Assembly (NCBI RefSeq): GCF_042186555.1
Contig: NC_133328.1
Span: 359,690,676-359,754,675 of the forward strand
Source of the DNA: Aquarana catesbeiana
Lineage: Eukaryota; Chordata; Amphibia; Anura; Ranidae
Length of the DNA: 64,000 bases
Direction: 5' to 3'
Positions 46,179-57,786 of the stretch are shown here, piece by piece. The position numbers and the translations under genes were made by a program. How positions within the stretch are numbered: the stretch's first letter is position 1; each line of letters opens with the position of its first letter. A model generated the notes under the pieces. That model did no database searches and was not told where the DNA came from. It worked only from the letters and a program-made list of their open reading frames with translations.

Positions 46179-48817
46179 ATGTCTGGGAGGACAACAAGGA
46201 GAGGCAGACATTCCCTTGGCACTGTAAGGGGGCCAGCAACAAATGTGTCCACAGGCAAAGGTGGACGTGGTGGTCAGTCCTCAGGCAGGGCACTATTTCC
46301 TCTGTTTAGTGAGTTTTCCCATGCTATCCAGCCACAGCATGCAGATGAGGTGGTGGACTGGCTTACTAAACCTTCCTCATCCTCTGTCACGCAAGCAGAG
46401 ACAAGTGTGCAATCCCCTGCAGTTGCCAGAGTGGATAAACCTGCCTCCTTGTCCACATCTATTCCTGCCATAGCCCCAGCATCAGCCATGGAGGAGTCAG
46501 CTGAGTTATTTGACCACAGCGTCAGCCACTTGCTCCTTGATGTTGCCCAGCCATTACTGGATTCAGGTGTTGGTTCTGAGGTTGAGGATGACAGGAACAC
46601 TTGCCTAGAGAGAGGGGAGAACACTGGTAGACAAATCGGCATTCATGTTCCCCCAGCTGCAGCGTATTGCCAAGTTGTCTCCAGTGGTAATGATGTTGAT
46701 TGAGGAGATGGAGATGATAATGATGATGAGGTCACTGACTTGGGTGACAGTTAGAGTAGAGGAAGAAACTGAAGGTGAGATGGCCCAACCCCAAGGAGGC
46801 CAACATCAAGGAAGAGTAGAGAGCAGCCATCCTATTCCATCACATTCTGCAGCTGTTATCTCCCGGTCCACTCCCCAAAGCTCAGCTGTCTGGGCCTTTT
46901 TCAGCACATCTGCAGCAGATTGCACTGTTGCTATCTGCAAACTGTATGTCAGGCACATCAAATGTGGCAAAAACACCAGAAATGTGGGTACCACATGCTT
47001 AACAAGGCATTTAACGTCCAACCACTCAGCCCATTGGCAAGAGCACCTAAAAGCCACACAAAAGGTGTACAAATCTGTCCCTCCTCCTCCTCTTCCTCCT
47101 TACACACTTCAGTCTGCCCCTGTTATACCAAGTCATTACCTCTCAGCAGCCTCCACTGACAGGGATGATGGTATAGCACAGGGTGTACCAGGTCCTAGCA
47201 GCACATCTGTCGGCAGCACACCACCAGCTGTAGACTGTAGCAAATTCTCTGCCCCATCTGCTGCAGTGGAAAAAGAAAATAACAGTCCCTGCCACCCACA
47301 TGCCCAGCGTCTAAATGCAAGCTTGTCAAAGCTGTTGGCTCTCCAACTTCTGCCTTTCAGCCTGGTGGATTCTGCCCCCTTCCGTGAATTTGCACAATGT
47401 GCTGTACCACAATGGCAGGTTCCCAGTCCCTGCTACTTTTCACGTAAGGCCGTTCCATCTCTCTACCATCACATGGAAGGAATGTTCCGGCATCGTTGGG
47501 CCAGGCAGCCAGCCATAAAATCCACCTTATTGTTGACACATGAACCAGCAAGCAGGGGCAGGGATGATATATTTTGTTCACAGTAACACTGCTTGCAACT
47601 CAAAAGGATGCAGGACAGGGCTCGGTGCTGCAGCTTGTTGTTCCCCCACGTCTCTATACAGCTGGTGGTGATGATGCCAGACCTGTGAGCTCTACCGCCT
47701 CCTCCTCCTCCTCTGCCACCTCCATGCCCTCCATTGCAGAATTGTCCTATGAACATCAGGTACCCCCTAAGTGTTCAAAGGGCTATTCCATGAGACAGGC
47801 TAAAAGGTGCCATGCAGTACTTCAGCTGGTGTGTTTAAGGGACAGAAACCACACCGGAGCAGGGGTTCTGCAGGGGCAGGCCCAGAGGTGGTTCACACCA
47901 CGCCAGCTGGAGCCAGGAATAGTGGTTTGCGATAATGGCTCAAACCTCCTGTCCGCCCTTAGACAGGGAAAGTTGACACATGTGCCATGCCTGGCACATG
48001 TCCTCAATTTGGTGGTGCAGCGTTTCCTAAATATGTGCCCAGGGTTACAATCCCTGTTATGTTCCTGCTGGAGCAGACCCTGCCTGGCATTTTGGAAAGG
48101 GCACTGGGGGCAGAGCAGCAGGAGGAAGAGGAGGACTTCCTTTCCTCTCAAGGCCCACTTTATCCAGACACCATCATTCCTATGTCACAGAACACACAGG
48201 AGGAGAGAGGGGAAGAGGAGGAGGATTCTGGCACTTTCATAGGCTTCGAAGAAGAGTAAGACATGCATCAATCTGTAAGCGATGGCTTTCCAACCCAAGG
48301 ACCTTTGGGAGTAGTAAGTGGCTGTGAGGTGGAAGTTCCAGATGATGTCATCCTGAGTGACACCAAGAAGTCTGCTTCTCAAGCCTCAGCAAATTTGAGG
48401 TGCATGGGCAACCTCATGCTTCAAAGCCTGCGAAAGGACCCAAGAATATGTGGCATAAAGGAGAAGGATGATTACTGGTCGGCAACCCTCCTTAACCACC
48501 ATTATAAGGGGAAGGTCTCAGAACTCATTCCTTCCCCACAGAGAGTGCAGGAGATAAAATCTCTTGAGGACACGTTAAAGAGGATTTTATTGAACATTTT
48601 TCCTGACTCCAGCAGGTTACAGTGTTGTGGAAAACGTAGTTTTAAGTCTTCTGTTGGTCAAGAGAGGAGCGTTGAAGAAGGCGTTCGCCTAAGTGAGGCA
48701 TTTCAGAATTTTTTTAGTCCTTCCCGCCCAGGGCTGTCAGTTTCCAAATCCCATTGGCAGTGTCTGCATTACATGGGGTGTTCAATCATTTCATCTGGAA
48801 GAATGTTTTTGGTATAG
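46179..48817 (+). pseudogene. hAT transposase with BED zinc finger, broken in several frames
   Basis: The start MSGRTTRRGRH at 46179 begins a Ser/Ala-rich N-terminus. A frame change near 46650-46700 leads to a BED-type finger (about 46890-47035): WAFFSTSAADCTVAICKLY ... LTRHLTSNHS with its paired Cys and His. Next are LPFSLVDSAPFREFAQ and YFSRKAVPSLYHHMEG (about 47350-47480), typical of ZBED/hAT proteins. After a stop at 47586 another frame carries VCDNGSNLLSAL (catalytic Asp block, about 47925) and PCLAHVLNLVVQRFL (about 47980-48020). Acidic sequence and partial C-terminal coding run to 48817. I do not see the conserved hATC dimerisation domain, so the C-terminus seems lost. The protein would have bound the hAT ends and cut DNA. 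A domesticated host ZBED gene is unlikely given the broken frames and the flanking hAT termini. Confidence 0.78.
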
Positions 48818-49069
48818 GTTTCATGGGCACAATTAACACCCAAAGACCAATTTTTCAGCACCTGTTTGAAAAGGTGCATATCATTGCAATTATTTTTGCC
48901 TTCATCAAGAAAAGCTCTATAGGGTTACGGTGGGAAGGTGCCCCCAACACCCAAAGAGTCATTTTTCTGCACCTGTTTGACAGGTTCATATCATTGCAAT
49001 TTTTTACAGCAAGGCCAATTCTTGCTTTCATCAAGATTACCTCTATAGGTTTAAATGTGTGAGGGTCTC
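48818..49069. other. transposase 3' region, decayed
   Basis: Contains two imperfect direct copies of a ~125-bp segment (around cagcacctgtttgaaaaggtg at 48857 and tgcacctgtttgacaggttc at 48968). No gene is visible. Confidence 0.5.
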
Positions 49070-49820
49070 CCCAAAATCCATACCAGGCCCTTCGGGTCTG
49101 GTTTGGATATTAGGTATTAGGGGAACCCTGCACCATTTTTTTTTTTAAAATGGCATAGGGGTCCCCCTAAAATCCATACCAGACCCTTATCCAAGCACGC
49201 AACCTGACAGGAAAAGAGGGGGGTGAGAGAGATCACCCCCCTCCTGAACCATACCAGGCCACATGCCCTCAACATGGGGAGGATGCTTTGGAGTCCCCCC
49301 CAAACACCTTGTCCCCATGTTGATGGGGACAAATGCCTTGTCCCCACAACCCTTGCCCAGTGGTTGTGGGGATCTGCGGGCAGGGGCTTATCAGAATCTG
49401 GAAGCCACCTTTAACAAGGGGACCCCAGATCCCGGCCCCCCATGTGAATGGGTATGGGGTATATTGTACCCCTACACATTCACCAAAAAAAGTGTCAAAA
49501 ATAGTAAAAATGACAGTAGACAACTTGGGAAAAATCCTTTATTAAAAAATAAAAAGATAAAAATGTCCCAGGATGTAAAGCCATCATCCATCACGCCACC
49601 GGATGACCCGAAAAAAAACAAAAAAAAAATGCAACTCCACCTCCATGGGAGGCTCCCATCAACTGAAGCCTCTTCGCGAGGACAGCTGTGATATAGCTGA
49701 GTGACGTAAACGGCCCTATTACTGATGCCAAGTGATGTCACAGGAAGGCGGGGCCCCCTGGTGATGTAAATGGATGACCCCGCCTTCCACTGAGGTCATG
49801 TGGACAGCTGTCATCGTGAA
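49070..49820. repeat. left foldback arm inside the large hAT
   Basis: This arm is the approximate inverse of 52380-53180. Both contain the ccataccagacc...ggtctggtatgg motifs, the aacatggggacaaggtg tract and the ggctcccat block. The arms match those of the foldback hAT at 54412-56929. The central loop between the arms was later occupied by the PLE. Confidence 0.75.
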
Positions 49821-50477
49821 GAGAGAGGGGTAGAGAAGGAAGTGCCACCTGAGTGTAGTATTAACAAATGATGTTTAATGACACCAGGATAAAAACATAT
49901 AAAAGGCTCATCTGTATAGGTATGTTGTCCTCGGTGTTCCCTCTTGATCCTGTGGTGGTGATGCTGCAGGGATGCTGGGCTGCAGAAGGTGGATTACCAG
50001 CCGGGAGCTCCTTCTGTGGCCATCAGGAAGAGACTAGGGGCCGGCGTGGAGTGCACGTGGAGCGCGCGTGACGTCACAGGTCGTTCGTCCGCTTCTGGGT
50101 TCGGTATCCAGGAAAGGGATCATCCAGGGAGGAGGGCTTGCAGAGAGGTTGAGAGAAGGCTACGCGCTCTGAGCCACTGCTCCTTCAATAGGCCTAATAG
50201 GGAGGTGTCTGCAATATGCTTTTATATGCCAGCGCTGTGGGACAACAGGTCCCAGTGTCTGTCAAAGAAAGCACAGCGCCAACTGTGGGCAGGAGGGGAA
50301 CTACAAGGTAACATAATATACACAGAGAAAAAAAGAGGTTTTATAATAGTGAGTGGCATGGAAACATATATATGAATGGGGAGAAGTGCATGGTAGTAAA
50401 CATGGAGACAATAATATTAACAATAGTAAAAATGGGAGTAATAATGGGGGCAAAAAATGGAGGTAAGTATAAAAATA

Positions 50478-50690
50478 TATATATATATATATATATAAGT
50501 ATAAAAGTGAAACATAATAAAATTTCCCATGGTGATGATACCAAAAGAACCAGAAAATGCAAAGGTAAACATAAAAATATAAAGAAATAAAAATAAAAAT
50601 AAAAATAATAATAGATATAGAAATAAGAATAAATATAAAAATAAAAATAAAAATAAAAAAATACAAATAAAATGAATACAAATATTTAAA
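50478..50690. repeat. (TA)n and A/T-rich microsatellite tracts
   Basis: A short (TA)n at about 50478-50498 and an (aaataaaaat)-type tract at 50570-50690, in the 3' region of the nested PLE. Overlapping open frames here are low-complexity artefacts. Confidence 0.9.
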
Positions 50691-50865
50691 GAAAGGCAAA
50701 AAATGGTGAAAAAAATTATGGTATAAGAAGTGGACATGGATATAGCAAACGTTTTTGGAAAACACAAGGAGCAGGGAAGCACGTATCTGTGCAGGGTTCT
50801 TAAAGATATATATATTGTAGCAAGGCTACATCTGTAGGGGTGGTCTCATGAGGAAACGGGGTGGC

Positions 50866-52012
50866 TTAAAGTAGTGTGTGCACCTCGATATCCTTGTTCA
50901 ACCCCCCAGGTGCTAAAGTGCCCAAAGAGTAGATCCAGTAAGTTTCTTGCTGGCAAAGACGTTTATACCATTCAGCGGCAGGGTATGTGGCCGGGATTGA
51001 TTCAATGACCCACACACTGAGGCCAGCTGTAGATCGGCCTCGGTGAGTCAGGAATTGTTTAGGGATGCTGTGGTGGTCACGGCCTTTTTCGATAAAGCGC
51101 CGGTGCTCCCCAAAATGTGCCCTTAGGGATCTGATGGTTCTGCCGACATATAGTAGGTCACAGGGGCAGGTGAGGCAGTATATAACAAAGTCAGTTGAAC
51201 ATTTGTAGAATTCTTTTAGGGTATAGTTTTTTCCTTTGACAGTGAAGGTTTTCTGACCGTGTTGTATGAACTGGCAGGTTAAGCAGAGGGGTTTTTTGCA
51301 TTGATACATCCCTCTGAGGGGTATCACGGTGAGTAGTGATGAGGTGGGTTGGGTAGGCTAAATTCTACTGGGTGCAATTTTACTCTTAATGTTTCTGGAT
51401 TTTCTCTATGCCACTTTAGGTTTGGTATCAACTGTGGTTCTGAGATGAGGGTCTTCCAACAGAATAGGCCAGTGTGAAGCGAGGAACTTCTCCATTTTCT
51501 TGTATTTGTCATGAAATTGTGTGATGAAGTGGGTAGGTTGTTTACCAGTGGTAGGAGGATGGTTGGGGCCTGGGGATAGACTACAGTAATGATGGAAGGC
51601 CACGTCTATAAGTGGAGTGGGGTATCCTTTGTCTAGGAATTTTTTTGACAGAAGTTGTTCATGGGTGTCATAGTCTGGGTCTCTGGTACAATTCCTTCGA
51701 AGGCGGCAGAATTGGCTGCGGGGGATATTGTTGACCCATCTCGGATGGTGGCAGCTATCATAGTGTATAAATGAATTACCAGCAGTAGGTTTGGTAAAGT
51801 TTCTTGCATATATAGTTTTGTTGTCGTGGCAAAGCTCGAGGTCTAGAAAGGCCAAAGTGTCAGGGTCAGCAACGTGAGTGAAGGATATGCCCAAGCTGTT
51901 ATGGTTGCAGTATTGTACAAAGGTCATGATGTCATCAAGCGTGCCATCCCAGGTGATCACTATATCGTCAATGTATCGACCATAATATATCACGTGGGCG
52001 GTGTGGGGATGG
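50866..52012 (-). pseudogene. PLE RT C-terminal half and GIY-YIG endonuclease
   Basis: From 52012 downward the frame enters at IYYGRYIDDIVITWDG, the catalytic RT motif (about 51940-51985), immediately after the terminal arm, so fingers and palm N-terminus are missing. RT thumb sequence follows with LDLELCHDNKTIYARNF and CHHPRWVNNIPRSQFCRLRR, then a short break near 51320-51410. The C-terminal segment 51327-50866 has CPCDLLYVGRTIRSLRAHFG, the GIY-YIG nuclease core with its Arg, and a later Glu-containing CQQETYWI. The frame ends at 50866. Fairly well preserved but truncated, therefore inactive. Confidence 0.88.
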
Positions 52013-52379
52013 CAGCATCTCTGCAGCGTCACCACCACAGGATCAAGAGGGAACACCGAGGACCACATACCTATACAGATGAGCCTTTTATATGTTTTTA
52101 TCCTGTAAGTATGTTTTTACCTGGTGTCATTAAATATCATTTGTTAATACTACACTCAGGTGGCGCTTCCTTCTCTACCCCTCTCTCATCCATCACAGAG
52201 CCAGCTCTCTGAAGACAGTAGCCGCCTAGCTTACCTGCCTACTTTAACCATTACATTACCGGTTACCACTTAACCCTTGAACTTCCAGCCTGTCCCCTAT
52301 GGCCTAAGTTGCTCAGCCCTTTATATCTCCTGTTATATATGGACTTGCGCTTACAGTTACCAATATTCTGTTTGTCATC

Positions 52380-53199
52380 GCAAAGAGGCTTCCATCGGTG
52401 GGAGCCTTCCATGGAGGCGGAGTTGTTGCGTTTTATTTTTGGGTTTTTTTGGTTCATCGAGCGGCGTGATGGATGATGGATTTACATTGCAGGACATTTT
52501 TATTTTTTATTTTTTAAATAAATAATTTGTCCCAAACTGTCTACTGTCAGTTTTACTATTTTTGACACTTTTTTGGTGAAGGTGAAGGGTGAAGGGGTAT
52601 AATGTACCCGATAATGTACCCGATACCCATTCACATAGGGAGGGCTGGGATTTGGGGTCCCCATGTTAAAGGGGGCTTCCAGATTCCAATAAACCCCCCG
52701 CCCACAGACCCCCACAACCACCAGGCAAGGGTTTTGGGGACAAGGCCCTTGTTCCCATCAACATGGGGACAAGGTGTTTTGGGGGGACCCAAAGCATCCT
52801 CCCCATGGTGAGGGTATGTGGCCTGATATGGTTCAGGAGGTGGGATGCTCTCTAATCCCCCCTTTTCTTGCGGACTGCCAGGTTGCATGCTCGGATAAGG
52901 GTCTGGTATGGATTTTTGGAGGGACCCCTACACCATTTTTTTTTAATTATGGTGCAGGGTTCCCCTTAAAATCCATACCAGACCTAAAGGGCCTGGTATG
53001 GATTTTGCAGGACCCCTATGCCATTTAAAAAAAAAATTGGGGCAGGGTTCCCCTTAATATCCATACCAGACCTGAAGGTCCTGGTGTGGATTTTGGGGGG
53101 ACCCTCATGCATTTTTTTGTTTAAATGTTGGTGCGGGGTTCCCCTAATATTCATACCAGACCCAAAGGGCCTGGTAATGGACGGGGGGAACCCATGCCG
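52380..53199. repeat. right foldback arm inside the large hAT
   Basis: Inverse counterpart of 49070-49820. Similar sequence recurs in single orientation at 4300-5100 and at 55860-56400. Confidence 0.75.
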
Positions 53200-53790
53200 T
53201 TTTTTTCAATGATTTTTATCTATATTGCCGGGATCCGACAATTCATTACAGCCACGAGCAGTTTTAAATGTTTTGCTGTGGTATTGTTCTAAACAAGGGG
53301 AAAATGCACTAATTTACAGGCATACTAAGGGCAACCCCCCCCCCGGCACGATATTTAAAGGAATATTTTATTTTTATTGTTTCACTTTAGGTATTATTAA
53401 AATCACTACTCCTGAAAAAACGTCAGTTTTGAAAACTTTTTTTTGCATTGATACATGTCCCCTGGGGCAGAACCCAGGTCCCTATACCATTTTTTTCAAT
53501 GATTTTTATCTATATTGCCGGGATCCGACAATTCATTACAGCTACGAGCAGTTTTGAATGAGATTGTTTTCCTTTAGAAATGTCATTTTGCTGTGGTATT
53601 GTTCTAAACATGGGAAAGATGCGCTAATTTACAGGCATACTAAGGACACCCCCCAGGCACAATATTTAAAGAAATATTTCATTGTTATTGTTTCCCTTTA
53701 AGCATTATTAAAATCACTGCTCCTGAAAAAACGGCCGTTTTTAAAACTTTTTTTTTGCATTGATACATGTCCCCTGGGGCAGGACCTGGG
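53200..53790. repeat. 290-bp direct duplication in the hAT right end
   Basis: Two copies, 53200-53489 and 53490-53790, share the start ttttttcaatgatttttatc and the block gattgatac/cattgatacatgtcccctgg region at the same offset of 290 bp. The other hATs have a single copy, so this is a local tandem duplication. Confidence 0.85.
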
Positions 53791-54066
53791 TCCCCAAACA
53801 CTTTTTATGACAAAAACCTATAACCATATAAGCCTTTAAAATGAGCACTTTTGGTTTTTCATGTTAGTGTCCCGTAGACTTTAACAGTGTTCCGCGGCTT
53901 TCGAATTTGCCACAAACACACCTTGCTGTTCAGCGAATACCCGATGTTCAAGTCCAACTTACGTTCAACTCGAACATCAGGCTCATCCCTAGTCCCGTAC
54001 AGACATTATACTGTTGAGATTTGGATTTTTCTTTTTTTTTTACCTTATCATTTGAAATCTATTTAA
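53791..54066. other. hAT right terminus and flank
   Basis: Holds the terminal gttcg/cgaac-rich end of the large hAT (to 53991), its duplicated octamer (53992-53999) and a short flank ending at the TTAA of the next element. Confidence 0.6.
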
Positions 54067-54411
54067 CCACTTCAATACCAGGCACTTAGACACCTTCCCC
54101 CCAAGACCAATTTTCAGCTTTCAGCACTGTCGCAATTTGAATGACAATTGTGCGGTCATACAACACTGTACTCAAACAAATTTTTTATCATTTTGTTCCC
54201 ACAAATAGAGCTTTCTTTTGGTGGTATTTGATCACCTCTGCGGTTTTTATTTTTTGCGCAACAAATAAAAAAAGACCGAAAATTTTGAAAAAAAACACTT
54301 TTTTTTGTTTCTGTTAAAAATTTTTGTAAATAAGTTTGTTTTCTTCTTCAATGACAGGCACTGATATGGCTGCACTGACGGCACTGATACGGCAGCACTG
54401 ATGGTCACCAA

Positions 54412-56929
54412 TAGGGATGAGCCGAACACCCCCCTGTTCGGTTCGCACCAGAACATGCGAACAGGAAAAAAGTTTGCTTGAACACGCGAACACCGTTAAA
54501 GTCTATGGGACACGAACATGAATAATCAAAAGTGCTAATTTTAAAGGCTTATATGCAAGTTATTGTCATAAAAAGTGTTTGGGGACCCGGGTTCTGCCCC
54601 AGGGGACATGGATCAATGCAAAAAAAAGTTTTAAAAACGTCTGTTTTTTTCAGGAGCAGTGATTTTAATAATGCTTAAAGTCAAACAATAAAAGTGTAAT
54701 ATCCCTTTAAATTTCGTACCTGGGGGGTGTCTATAGTATGCCTGTAAAGGGGCGCATGTTTCCCGTGTTTAGAACAGTCTGACAGCAAAATGACATTTGG
54801 AAGGAAAAAACCCATTTAAAACTACCCGCGGCTATTGCATTGCCGACAATACACATAGAAGTTCATTGATAAAAACGGCATGGGAATTCCCCACAGGGAA
54901 ACCCCGAACCAAAATTAAAAAAAAAAAATGACGTGGGAGTCCCCCTAAATTCCATACCAGGCCCTTCAGGTCTGGTATGGATATTAAGGGGAACCCCGGC
55001 CAAAATTAAAAAAAAAAAAATGACGTGGGGTTCCCCCTAAATTCCATACCAGACCCTTCAGGTCTGGTATGGATTTTAAGGGGAACCCCGCGCCAAAAAA
55101 AAAAAAAAAAACGGCATGGGGTCCCCCCAACAATCCATACCAGACCCTTATCCGAGCACGCAACCTGGCAGGCTGCAGGAAAAGAGGGGGGAATGAGAGT
55201 GCGCCCCCCCTCCTGAACCGTACCAGGCCACATGCCCTCAACATTCTTCTCCGGGCCGCTCCGCACCCATGCTGGCATGGAGGGAGGCTCCCGCTGTGTG
55301 ACGGAGTCTCCTCGTCTGACAGTTCTTAAATAACGGGGGCGGGGCCACCCGTGACCCCGTCCCCCTCTAACGCACGGTGACTTGACGGGACTTCCCTGTG
55401 ATGTCACAGGGAATGCCACAGGGAAGTCCCGTCATGTCCCGTGCGTCAGAGGGGGCGGGGTCACCGGGTGGCCCCGCCCCCCGTTATTTAAGAACCGTCA
55501 GACAAGGAGACGCCGTCACACAGCGGGAGCCTCCCTCCATGCCAGCATGGATGCGGAGCGGCCCAGAGAAGAAAATGAAGAAGAGAAGAAGAGAAGAAGG
55601 AAAAAGAGAAGAGGATGAAGAAGAAGATGAAGAGAAGAGCGGGAGCCTCCCCCCATGCCATGGGTGCAGAGCGGCCCGAGGAGAAGAAGATAGAAGACGC
55701 CACGGAGGAGATGCTGGACGAGAACGCCGGAGGAAGAACCAGAAGAGCCAGAAGGACCAGAAGAAGAAGAAGATGAAGGAAGATAGAAGAAAGAAGAAGC
55801 ATTTAAATAAAGGAATTGTCAAAAACTGTCTCTTGTCATTTTTAACATTTTTGACAGTTTTTTAGTGAAATGGTAGGGGTAAGTACCCCCTTACCATTTC
55901 ACACAGGGGGGGGGAGACGGGATCTGGGGGTCCCCTTGTTAAAGGGGGCTTCCAGATTCTGATAAGCCCCCTGCCCGCAGACCCCCACAACCACCGGCCA
56001 GGGTTGTGGGGATGAGGCCCTTGTCCTCATCAACATGGGGACAAGGTGTTTTGGGGGGCTACCCCAAAGCACCCTCCCAATGTTGAGGGCATGTGGCCTG
56101 GTACGGTTCAGGAGGGGGGGGCACACTCTCGTCCCCCCCTATTTTCCTGCTGCCTGCCAGGTTGCGTGCTCGGATAAGGGTCTGGTATGGATTGTTGGGG
56201 GGACCCCACGCCATTTTTTTTTTTGGCGCGGGGTTCCCCTTAAAATCCATACCAGACCTGAAGGGTCCGGTATGGAATTTAGGGGGAACCCCACGTCATT
56301 TTTTTTTTTTAATTTTGGGGTTCCCCTTAATATCCATACCAGAACTGAAGGGCCTGGTATGGAATTTAGGGGGACTTCCACGTCATTTTTTTTTTAAATT
56401 TTGGTTCGGGGTTTCCCTGTGGGGAATTCCCATGCCGTTTTTATCAATGAACTTCTATGTGTATTGTCGGCAATGCAATAGCCGCGGGTAGTTTTAAATG
56501 GGTTTTTTCCTTCCAAATGTCATTTTGCTGTCAGACTGTTCTAAACACGGGAAACATGCGCCCCTTTACAGGCATACTATAGACACCCCCCAGGGACGAA
56601 ATTTAAAGGGATATTACACTTTTACTGTTTCACTTTAAGCATTATTAAAATCACTGCTCCTGAAAAAACGGCCGTTTTTAAAACTTTTTTTTGCATTGAT
56701 CCATGTCCCCTGGGGCAGGACCCGGGTCCCCAAACACTTTTTATGACAATAACTTGCATATAAGCCTTTAAAATTAGCACTTTTGATTTCTCCCATAGAC
56801 TTTTAAAGGGTGTTCTGCGGCATTCAAATTTGCCGCGAACACCCCAAATTGTTCGCTGTTCGGCGAACTTGCGAACAGCTAATGTTCGAGTCGAACATGA
56901 GTTTGACTCGAACTCAAAGCTCATCCCTA
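54412..56929. mobile_element. foldback hAT with ~1-kb inverted arms
   Basis: The element begins tagggatgagccgaacaccc and ends caaagctcatcccta, with an exact 8-bp duplication gtcaccaa (54404-54411 and 56930-56937). The left ~1 kb is the approximate reverse complement of the right ~1 kb. The GC-rich centre (about 55320-55500) is itself palindromic around gtgatgtcacaggg. Internal open frames rich in Lys/Glu/Arg (55382-55865) derive from a purine-rich aga/gaa tract and are not credited. The element has no transposase; ends match the large hAT at 38539-53991. Confidence 0.9.
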
Positions 56930-56939
56930 GTCACCAATG

Positions 56940-57260
56940 ACTTAGCACTGATGAGGTGGCACTGACGGCACTAATGATGGACACTGATAGGCGGCACTGA
57001 TGGGCATTGATAGGTGGCACTAATGGGCACTGATAGGTGGCACTGGTATGCGGCACTGATGGGCACTCATAGGTGGCACCAATGGACACTCATGGCATTG
57101 ATGGGTACTTATGGGTGACACTGATGGGTACTTATGGGCACTGACAGGTGGCACCGATGGACACTAATGGGTGGCACTGATGACACTGATTGGTGGCACT
57201 GATGCTCCTAAGGGTGGCATTGTTGGGCATCACTGCAATATACTGATGCCAATCAGTGCC
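56940..57260. repeat. ggcactgatgggcactgatagg tandem array
   Basis: Imperfect units of roughly 20-22 bp built on ggcactgatgggcactgat, part of the TTAA element. A few units also occur left of the hAT insertion (about 54357-54401), confirming that the hAT split this array. Confidence 0.85.
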
Positions 57261-57786
57261 CATTTGTGGGCACTGATTGGCACAGATTGGGCACTGACTG
57301 GGAACATTGGGCACATGTGGATGGTCATGGGGTACATACCTGACCATCCACATGTTGCCCCTCTCCCTGGTGGTCCTAGTGGCGATCCCTGGTGGTCCAG
57401 TGTGGTGATCTGAGGGGGGTTGCACTGATAAACAATCAGCGCAAACTCCCCTGTCAGGAGAGCCACCGATCGGCTCTCCTCTACTCGCGTCTGTCAGACG
57501 CGAGTAAGGGAAAGCCAATCAAAGGCTCTTCCTATTGACATCATGATCAGCCGTGATTGGACATGGCTGACCAGGTGGTAAAACGCCTCCACCGGAGGCT
57601 CTTTACCAACATCAGTGGATCTTGGGCACGCGGCGGCATGTTATCCTGCTGGACGTCATATGTTGCCCAGTCAGGATAACTGAACCACCGCCCAGCCGTC
57701 ATCTGCTATGGGCCGGGCGGGAAGTGGTTAAACAAAGTAAGTAAGATCCTGGCTATCTGGAATTCAAATAAGGTGGTTTGTGAATA

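Larger units (their letters stand above)
49821..52187 (-). mobile_element. 5'-truncated PLE with inverted terminal arms
   Basis: Arms 49821-49977 and 52013-52187 are inverted copies (shared ggtagagaaggaag, taacaaatgat, acaccgaggac), the right one with a ~17-bp internal duplication (taaaaacatacttac region). Between them, on the minus strand, lie the end of an RT and a GIY-YIG endonuclease. Such inverted pseudo-LTR ends are a known property of Penelope-like elements. It sits in the loop of the large hAT's foldback. No clear target duplication is seen. Bases 52188-52379 to the right are unassigned. Confidence 0.8.
38539..53991 (+). mobile_element. 15.4-kb hAT transposon with nested L1 and PLE
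   Basis: The left end reads tagagataagccaaacaccc and the right end catcaggctcatcccta, matching the ends of the hATs at 4036-5560 and 54412-56929. The flanking octamers gtcctgta (38531-38538) and gtcccgta (53992-53999) agree at seven of eight positions, as expected of a decayed 8-bp hAT duplication. Inside, left to right: promoter-like region (38640-39290), 36-bp tandem array, nested L1 (39758-45814), rest of the array, BED-finger transposase remnant (46179-48817), left foldback arm, nested PLE (49821-52187), right foldback arm and terminus. Without the two nested elements it would be about 7 kb. Confidence 0.75.
54067..57727. mobile_element. TTAA-target element split by a foldback hAT
   Basis: Ends ccacttcaataccagg and gggcgggaagtgg with TTAA on both sides (54063-54066 and 57728-57731). 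The left part carries caaatttttt...tggtggtatttgatcac, shared in inverse with the MITE at 13459-13732. Removing the hAT (54412-56929) and one 8-bp duplication leaves about 1.13 kb. The right part includes a tandem array and two hairpin motifs (ctcgcgtctgtcagacgcgag near 57484). No transposase is visible, so it is non-autonomous, piggyBac- or Kolobok-like by target choice. Confidence 0.8.

Noticed and set aside
46179..48817. Possible domesticated host ZBED gene
   Set aside because: Frames are broken several times, the hATC region is not seen, and the gene lies between hAT termini with near-identical octamers.
50301..50782. Long Phe/Ile/Tyr/Leu-rich minus-strand frames resembling a membrane protein
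   Set aside because: They translate (TA)n and A/T microsatellite DNA in the 3' region of the nested PLE.
55382..55865. Lys/Glu/Arg-rich open frames on both strands
   Set aside because: They come from a purine-rich aga/gaa tract inside the foldback hAT. Opposite-strand mirror frames are Ser/Phe-rich low complexity.
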